NCBI RefSeq assembly: GCF_007904085.1
Contig: NZ_CP042326.1
Location: 1,178,001-1,242,000, forward strand
Source of the DNA: Euhalothece natronophila Z-M001
GTDB lineage: Bacteria > Cyanobacteriota > Cyanobacteriia > Cyanobacteriales > Rubidibacteraceae
Length of the DNA: 64,000 nt
Direction of reading: 5' to 3'
This document shows positions 59,894-64,000 of the stretch, one piece after another (positions within the stretch are counted from its first letter, which is position 1; each line of letters opens with the position of its first letter). Made by a program: the position numbers and the translations under genes. The notes beneath the pieces were generated by a model, which saw only the letters and a list, made by a program, of their open reading frames with translations, did not search any database and was not told where the DNA came from.

Positions 59894-61843
59894 TTAAATA
59901 GTGAAAATCCCTTTTGGTTTCACCGATAATAATTTCCGCTGCTGTAGCCCTTGCTTGCTTAAGATCGCATTCGCAGCCAAAAAGCCACTACTCACGGCCC
60001 GTTCCATTAAGCCACAGGGAAAGGGCATTTTTACCCAGTCTCCTGCAAAAAAGAGATTTGCCATAACGGTTTCTGTTTCAGGACGGTTTTCGTAACTACC
60101 GGGGGGATAGCCTGAAAAATTCTTTTGATTGACTAATTGCTGATGTAATAGCGTTGCTTGTGCTAATTCAGGAACAATTTCATACAGTTCTTGTTCAAAG
60201 GTACTTAACAGGGTTTTCTGGTCTGGAAAGTCGGTTTCTTTGTAGCAGTAGGCGTGAAGTTCAACCACACTTCCCCCTGTTTTTTCGCTCCAAGCAATAT
60301 ATTCTTCTTGAATGCGGTGATAAAGACAAATGCTATCAGTGAGGGCATAGCCAGAAAGGGAAGCAAAGTAACTATGTTCCCAAGTAAAATCACGATCAAA
60401 CCAGAATCTTGCTACAGCAAAAGGATCAGCAATGGCTAATTCTTCAATTTTTTCTCTTTGTTCTGCGGATACGTCTCCTTCTGCGAGAGAAAATAAATGT
60501 TTAACTCCCGGAACATCCGTTGCAAATACAAAATAATCACTGCTGATTGTTTCTCCCTGTATCTCCTCGGAAGTGTCCATTCCGACTAATTGCACAGCAT
60601 CTTCTTGTTTTTGCACAATTTGTAAACGGGGTAAATTTTGCTTGGCGGGGCCACTTAAAACGGTGCCATCACTAGCAAATAATGAGCCATGACAAGGACA
60701 CAGAAATTGCCCATCCGCTTGTCGTTTCACAGTGCAACCTTGATGAGTACAACTTAAGGAAATGGCTTCGTTTTCATTATCGATAGGGGTGTAAACCTGA
60801 TCGCCTGCACCATAATAAGCCACTTGCTGATCACTGAGATGGGGATTTTTATTAACCCAAAAGGGGGCTTGTGGTTGGTTAGTTCCTTGTTGATAGGTTA
60901 GGTTTTTAATATTTCCGTCTTGACATTGAATTTGAGTCACTTCGGCTTCGGGAATAATCCTTCCCCCATTGCTTTTAATTGCCTCAGCGATGGGGTTAAC
61001 TATGCTGGTTCCCATATCATCGTTAGTTCCATAAAACGCAAGCCCTTCGGGATTACCAAAAAAGTAGAAATGGAAAAATTGCATTAATTCCCCAACACTC
61101 AGTTTATCTGGGGCGTTGAGACTTGATTTAGCAAAGGGAAGGAAATAGAGATCATATAAGCCTTGGGGGAAACTCCCTTCTACCCAGTCTGAAACAGCCA
61201 TCTGATCAAGACGTTGAAAACTGTCGGGGATATTAAAACCGCCAATTTCCCGAAAAACTTCCCAATGTTTGGGATCGGTGAGATTAATTCCCCAACGGAA
61301 AAGGTTGGAGGAGGAAATGGCTAAATCGACAATATTCCAAGGAAAGGCAGAATGGTTGGGACGGAAAACTTCGGGGTTATACTCGCCATCACGGAAGACA
61401 ACTGAATAATATTCTAGGGAGTGAAGATTATCCCGAATATTTAATTCTTCCATTAGGCGGTTAAAGTTGTAATACTGGGGAAAAAAGCCGTGAAAGCCAT
61501 GTTCCATGCGGAAGGTTTCGTCTCCCACTTGGATATCCCAACTGGCAATTTTCCCTCCGAGTTGCGGTGATTTTTCTAGTAAGGTAACATTAAATCCGCG
61601 CTGGCTTAGTTCGTAGGCACAGGCTAATCCTGCTAATCCTGCACCGACGACAGTGACACTTTTTTTGTCTTGCAGTTGGGTGGGAAGGGTTAGGTTTGTG
61701 GTTTGCGCGATCGCGGGTTCTGGTTTTGCAATGCGAGAATACCCAATTGCACCGGTAGCAATTCCGATGCCAAGCAGTTGTAAGACTTTACGGCGAGAAA
61801 TTGACGAAAGCCAAGGAAAGTTAGATGATTGACGGTGATCCAT
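59894..61843 (-). CDS. Tat-exported FAD-dependent carotenoid-desaturase-like oxidoreductase with an embedded Rieske domain
   Basis: A twin-arginine signal ([10 protein letters not shown] followed by a hydrophobic stretch and PAIAQ) precedes a FAD-binding start [21 protein letters not shown]. The middle, about residues 340-420, has a Rieske [2Fe-2S] pair: CTHQGC and CPCHGSLF. The C-terminal part returns to the flavin fold ([32 protein letters not shown]). From memory, the closest known architecture is the CrtU/CruE beta-carotene desaturase/methyltransferase group of aromatic carotenoid synthesis. That identity is not certain, because a Tat signal is unexpected there. Confidence 0.75.
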   Translation of the reverse strand: MDHRQSSNFPWLSSISRRKVLQLLGIGIATGAIGYSRIAKPEPAIAQTTNLTLPTQLQDKKSVTVVGAGLAGLACAYELSQRGFNVTLLEKSPQLGGKIASWDIQVGDETFRMEHGFHGFFPQYYNFNRLMEELNIRDNLHSLEYYSVVFRDGEYNPEVFRPNHSAFPWNIVDLAISSSNLFRWGINLTDPKHWEVFREIGGFNIPDSFQRLDQMAVSDWVEGSFPQGLYDLYFLPFAKSSLNAPDKLSVGELMQFFHFYFFGNPEGLAFYGTNDDMGTSIVNPIAEAIKSNGGRIIPEAEVTQIQCQDGNIKNLTYQQGTNQPQAPFWVNKNPHLSDQQVAYYGAGDQVYTPIDNENEAISLSCTHQGCTVKRQADGQFLCPCHGSLFASDGTVLSGPAKQNLPRLQIVQKQEDAVQLVGMDTSEEIQGETISSDYFVFATDVPGVKHLFSLAEGDVSAEQREKIEELAIADPFAVARFWFDRDFTWEHSYFASLSGYALTDSICLYHRIQEEYIAWSEKTGGSVVELHAYCYKETDFPDQKTLLSTFEQELYEIVPELAQATLLHQQLVNQKNFSGYPPGSYENRPETETVMANLFFAGDWVKMPFPCGLMERAVSSGFLAANAILSKQGLQQRKLLSVKPKGIFTI

Positions 61844-61870
61844 AAATAATAGACGATAACTCCTCACACA

Positions 61871-62644
61871 ATGAAATACTGGCGCGAGACTCTAGCAGTA
61901 GCCCGACGCATCTTAATAGAGTTAGGGCGACGAAAACGTAGTTTAATATTTTGGGCGATTTTCCCGATTACCATTTTGCTACTTAACGGCTTTATTTTGG
62001 CAGAACGAGCGAATTTGTCAACCGAGGAAGCCTTTACCAATGCCGCTCCTGTTACCTTAGTTGGAGCCGCTCTTTTTTTTAGTTGCTTAGGGGGAAGTGT
62101 CGCCACAGTGGTTTCTGAGAGAGAACAACAAACGCTCAAACGGTTATTTTTATCACCCCTGAGTGGGTTATCCTACTTTTTAGGCATTTTTGTGGCTCAT
62201 GCTTGTATTGGTTTTGGTCAAGGGATTTTAGTCTATTTAGTCGCTGCATTTTTCGGAGTTGAAATTGAGCAATATGTATTTCTTGGGTTATTTATTATTT
62301 TAATGAGTATTGCTGCGTATGTGGGATTAGGCTTTATTTTAGGCACGCAGTTAGCCCGTCGTACAGAGGATGTGAATGCGTTGGTGGCGGCGTTTGGGGT
62401 TCCTTTGTTAATTTTAGGCGGAACGTTTCTCCCGGCGGCGTTATTTCCTGATGAGTTACTAGATATTGCTGAGTTTAATCCGATTTTTCACATGAATGAG
62501 GCGTTATTGGGCATTTGGGCGGAGGAAAAAACTTTAGAGGAAATTCAGTCTCATTTTATATTTTTAATGATTTTTAGTGTCTTAATGATTGGCGGTGGCT
62601 GGCTATCTTATCAGGGAATGTTACGACGAGAAAGGAGGTTATAA
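61871..62644 (+). CDS. ABC-2 type transporter permease
   Basis: This 257-residue protein has six hydrophobic segments and the ABC-2 coupling motif [23 protein letters not shown]. The C-terminal helix pattern [41 protein letters not shown] is typical of DrrB-like exporters. The ATG has no Shine-Dalgarno. It is followed by the ATPase gene with three bases between. It is divergent from the FAD/Rieske gene across only about 27 bases. Confidence 0.88.
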   Translation: MKYWRETLAVARRILIELGRRKRSLIFWAIFPITILLLNGFILAERANLSTEEAFTNAAPVTLVGAALFFSCLGGSVATVVSEREQQTLKRLFLSPLSGLSYFLGIFVAHACIGFGQGILVYLVAAFFGVEIEQYVFLGLFIILMSIAAYVGLGFILGTQLARRTEDVNALVAAFGVPLLILGGTFLPAALFPDELLDIAEFNPIFHMNEALLGIWAEEKTLEEIQSHFIFLMIFSVLMIGGGWLSYQGMLRRERRL

Positions 62645-62647
62645 TTC

Positions 62648-63538
62648 GTGTTAAAAATTGAGGGTCTTTGTAAGAATTACGGGGAAGCTACGGTTTTAGA
62701 TAATCTTGGCTTAACGGCTTTTCCACAGCAAGTTTATGGGTTATTGGGGCCAAATGGGGCAGGGAAAACTACGACAATTAATATTTTGTGTAATCTCTTA
62801 GAGCGCGATCGCGGCACGATTGAATTTAAGCAGCAACCCATATCAGAAAAAACAAAATCTATTATTGGCATTGCCCCCCAAGAAAATTTACTTTATAAAA
62901 GTCTCAGTTGCGAAGAAAATTTACAGTTTTATGCTCAATTATATGGGCTAAGTCGTCAACAACAAAAGGAACAAGTCCAATGGTGTTTAGAGGCAGTTCA
63001 ATTGCGCGATCGCGCTAAGAGTGTGGTCACTGATTTAAGTGGGGGAATGCAACGACGCTTAAATATCGCAGTTGCGCTAGTTCACAAACCAGAATTAGTT
63101 GTTTTAGATGAACCCACCACAGGATTAGATATTGAAACCCGTTACGAAATTTGGGCATTAATTAACCAGTTACGAGAAGCTGGAATGACGATTTTATTAA
63201 CCACACATTTATTAGACGAAGCGGAAAAACTCTGTCAACGCATCGGCATTCTCAAAAAGGGAAAAATTATTGCTGAGGGGAGTTTAGACCACTTAAAAGA
63301 AACAATACCAGCCGCCGAAATTATCATCATTCAAACCTCAGAAGAAGAACAAGCCATTGAACGGGGAAAAGAATTAGGTTATACGCCTCGCCATTATGGA
63401 AATAATCTTGCCTTTTGGTTGCCTGAGTCAAAAGAATTAAAAGCCATTATCGAGGAATTTGCTGATATTCCTATTCAGTCACTCACTCGGGAAGCAGTTA
63501 ATTTAGAACATATCTATCTGGAAATGATGAATCATTAG
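62648..63538 (+). CDS. ABC transporter ATP-binding protein
   Basis: This 296-residue protein has Walker A GPNGAGKTT, QENLLYKSLSCEENLQFYAQLYG, the signature LSGGMQRRLNIA, Walker B LVVLDEP and a HLLDEAEKLCQRIGIL tail, typical of the DrrA/NatA-type exporter ATPases. The start is GTG, preceded by a near-perfect AAAGGAGG. It pairs with the permease just upstream; the cargo (lipid, drug or ion) is unknown. Confidence 0.92.
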   Translation: MLKIEGLCKNYGEATVLDNLGLTAFPQQVYGLLGPNGAGKTTTINILCNLLERDRGTIEFKQQPISEKTKSIIGIAPQENLLYKSLSCEENLQFYAQLYGLSRQQQKEQVQWCLEAVQLRDRAKSVVTDLSGGMQRRLNIAVALVHKPELVVLDEPTTGLDIETRYEIWALINQLREAGMTILLTTHLLDEAEKLCQRIGILKKGKIIAEGSLDHLKETIPAAEIIIIQTSEEEQAIERGKELGYTPRHYGNNLAFWLPESKELKAIIEEFADIPIQSLTREAVNLEHIYLEMMNH

Positions 63539-63543
63539 TTTAG

Positions 63544-63590
63544 TCATTAGTCATTGGTCATTGGTCATTGGTTTACAAACAACGAAGGAC
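63544..63590 (+). repeat. heptamer array plus dispersed repeat, copy 3
   Basis: TCATTAG followed by three TCATTGG heptamers (63544-63571) runs into GTTTACAAACAACGAAGGAC (63571-63590). The 20-mer also occurs at 48452-48471 (minus strand, identical) and 41540-41559 (one mismatch). Short tandem heptamers of this kind are known from cyanobacteria. Confidence 0.75.
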
Positions 63591-63729
63591 AAAGGACTAA
63601 CAACAAAGGACTAACCAAATAGCCAGTTGTGAAATTGCCACAAAGCGAGTGAAACTTAAGAATATTTTTAGGTTAGGATAATAGATTGGAAATAAAACGT
63701 TATCTCTTGGAGAACGAAGGGTCAGAACT

Positions 63730-63912
63730 ATGTCTAATGCGCTGATGTCGAAACCCGTGGTAGAAGCTGCCCCAGATAAGGAAGAAAAGAAAGAAGCAGC
63801 AGAAGTGAAACAATACTTAATGAAAGTGGATCAGCAAGCTAAATTCCTTCACTTACAGGCAGAAATTGAATCTTTGTGGCAGCAAGTCCAGCGCGCCAGC
63901 ATTGATAATTAG
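63730..63912 (+). CDS. small conserved charged protein
   Basis: This 60-residue protein reads MSNALMSKPVVEAAPDKEEKKEAAEVKQYL, with a helix VDQQAKFLHLQAEIESLWQQVQRA. It looks like a coiled or amphipathic helix with a disordered acidic-basic head. I do not recognise a named family. A possible ribosome site (GGAGAACGAAGGG) lies upstream. A second methionine five codons in is also possible. Confidence 0.6.
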   Translation: MSNALMSKPVVEAAPDKEEKKEAAEVKQYLMKVDQQAKFLHLQAEIESLWQQVQRASIDN

Positions 63913-64000
63913 TTATGGTGTCATAATTTAGAATTATCAACTGTCATTGCGAATTTCTGGGCGATTTCGGGGTAAATAAGTTAGGTTAAGAAGTGTAAAT

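Noticed and set aside
61859-61869. ACTCCTCACAC, identical to the conserved core of the Yfr1 small RNA
   Set aside because: It is not flanked by the two Yfr1 hairpins and runs straight into the ATG of the permease gene; an 11-base match can occur by chance.

Overview
The window reads as chromosome of a unicellular cyanobacterium. Three lines of evidence support this. By eye I count roughly four dozen HIP1 octamers (GCGATCGC), most extended to GCGCGATCGCGC. The gene content includes a fused ThiO-ThiG, a Tic20-like protein, a cyanobacterial P-II with the S49/Y51 T-loop, Ccs1/CcdA cytochrome maturation, DUF3769, DUF4079, UPF0182 and cyanobacterial-type GshA. Base composition is moderate to low in G+C, with TTG and GTG starts. 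The very acidic lipoproteins and the glycine-betaine binding protein suggest a halotolerant or halophilic lineage, possibly near Halothece/Euhalothece/Dactylococcopsis; that placement is inference.

Layout. 1-9.8 kb: 3' end of an agmatinase-like gene, murJ, a repeat-rich lipoprotein, cutA, pyrG, a PP2C phosphatase and the ccdA-ccs1 pair. 10-16 kb: a lone glycine-betaine-type binding lipoprotein, cofG, a fatty-acid desaturase, a DUF4079 membrane protein, thiO-thiG and a GlsB-like membrane protein. 16-23 kb: gyrB interrupted by an in-frame mini-intein, an FAH-family enzyme, a Tic20-like protein, rdgB, glnB and leuB. 23-34 kb: histidine kinase plus SRPBCC protein, an OmpR-type regulator, a PfkB kinase, an APH/AAA fusion, gltS, a CPBP protease and a two-domain histidine phosphatase. 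34-43 kb: a GH57 glycosidase, a TPR protein, a DUF3769 LptD-like protein and an ABC pair. 43-47.3 kb (minus strand): secE-nusG-rplK-rplA-[L10 leader]-rplJ-rplL, with tRNA-Trp and rplS upstream. 47.5-58 kb: orphan pstB, small conserved proteins, a Crp-family regulator, an M61 peptidase, gshA with a PPK2-type polyphosphate kinase, UPF0182 and Uma2. 58-64 kb: lactate permease, a Tat-exported FAD/Rieske oxidoreductase, a divergent ABC exporter pair and a small acidic protein.

Most of the window is housekeeping. I see no prophage, transposase or CRISPR array, and no clear previously undescribed multi-gene system. The points most worth a second look are the endonuclease-free GyrB intein, the FAD oxidoreductase with a Rieske centre embedded in it and a Tat signal, the orphan transporter components (glycine-betaine binding protein, PstB), a three-copy dispersed repeat, a double-hairpin element before gyrB, and a candidate Pho box and operator before pstB.
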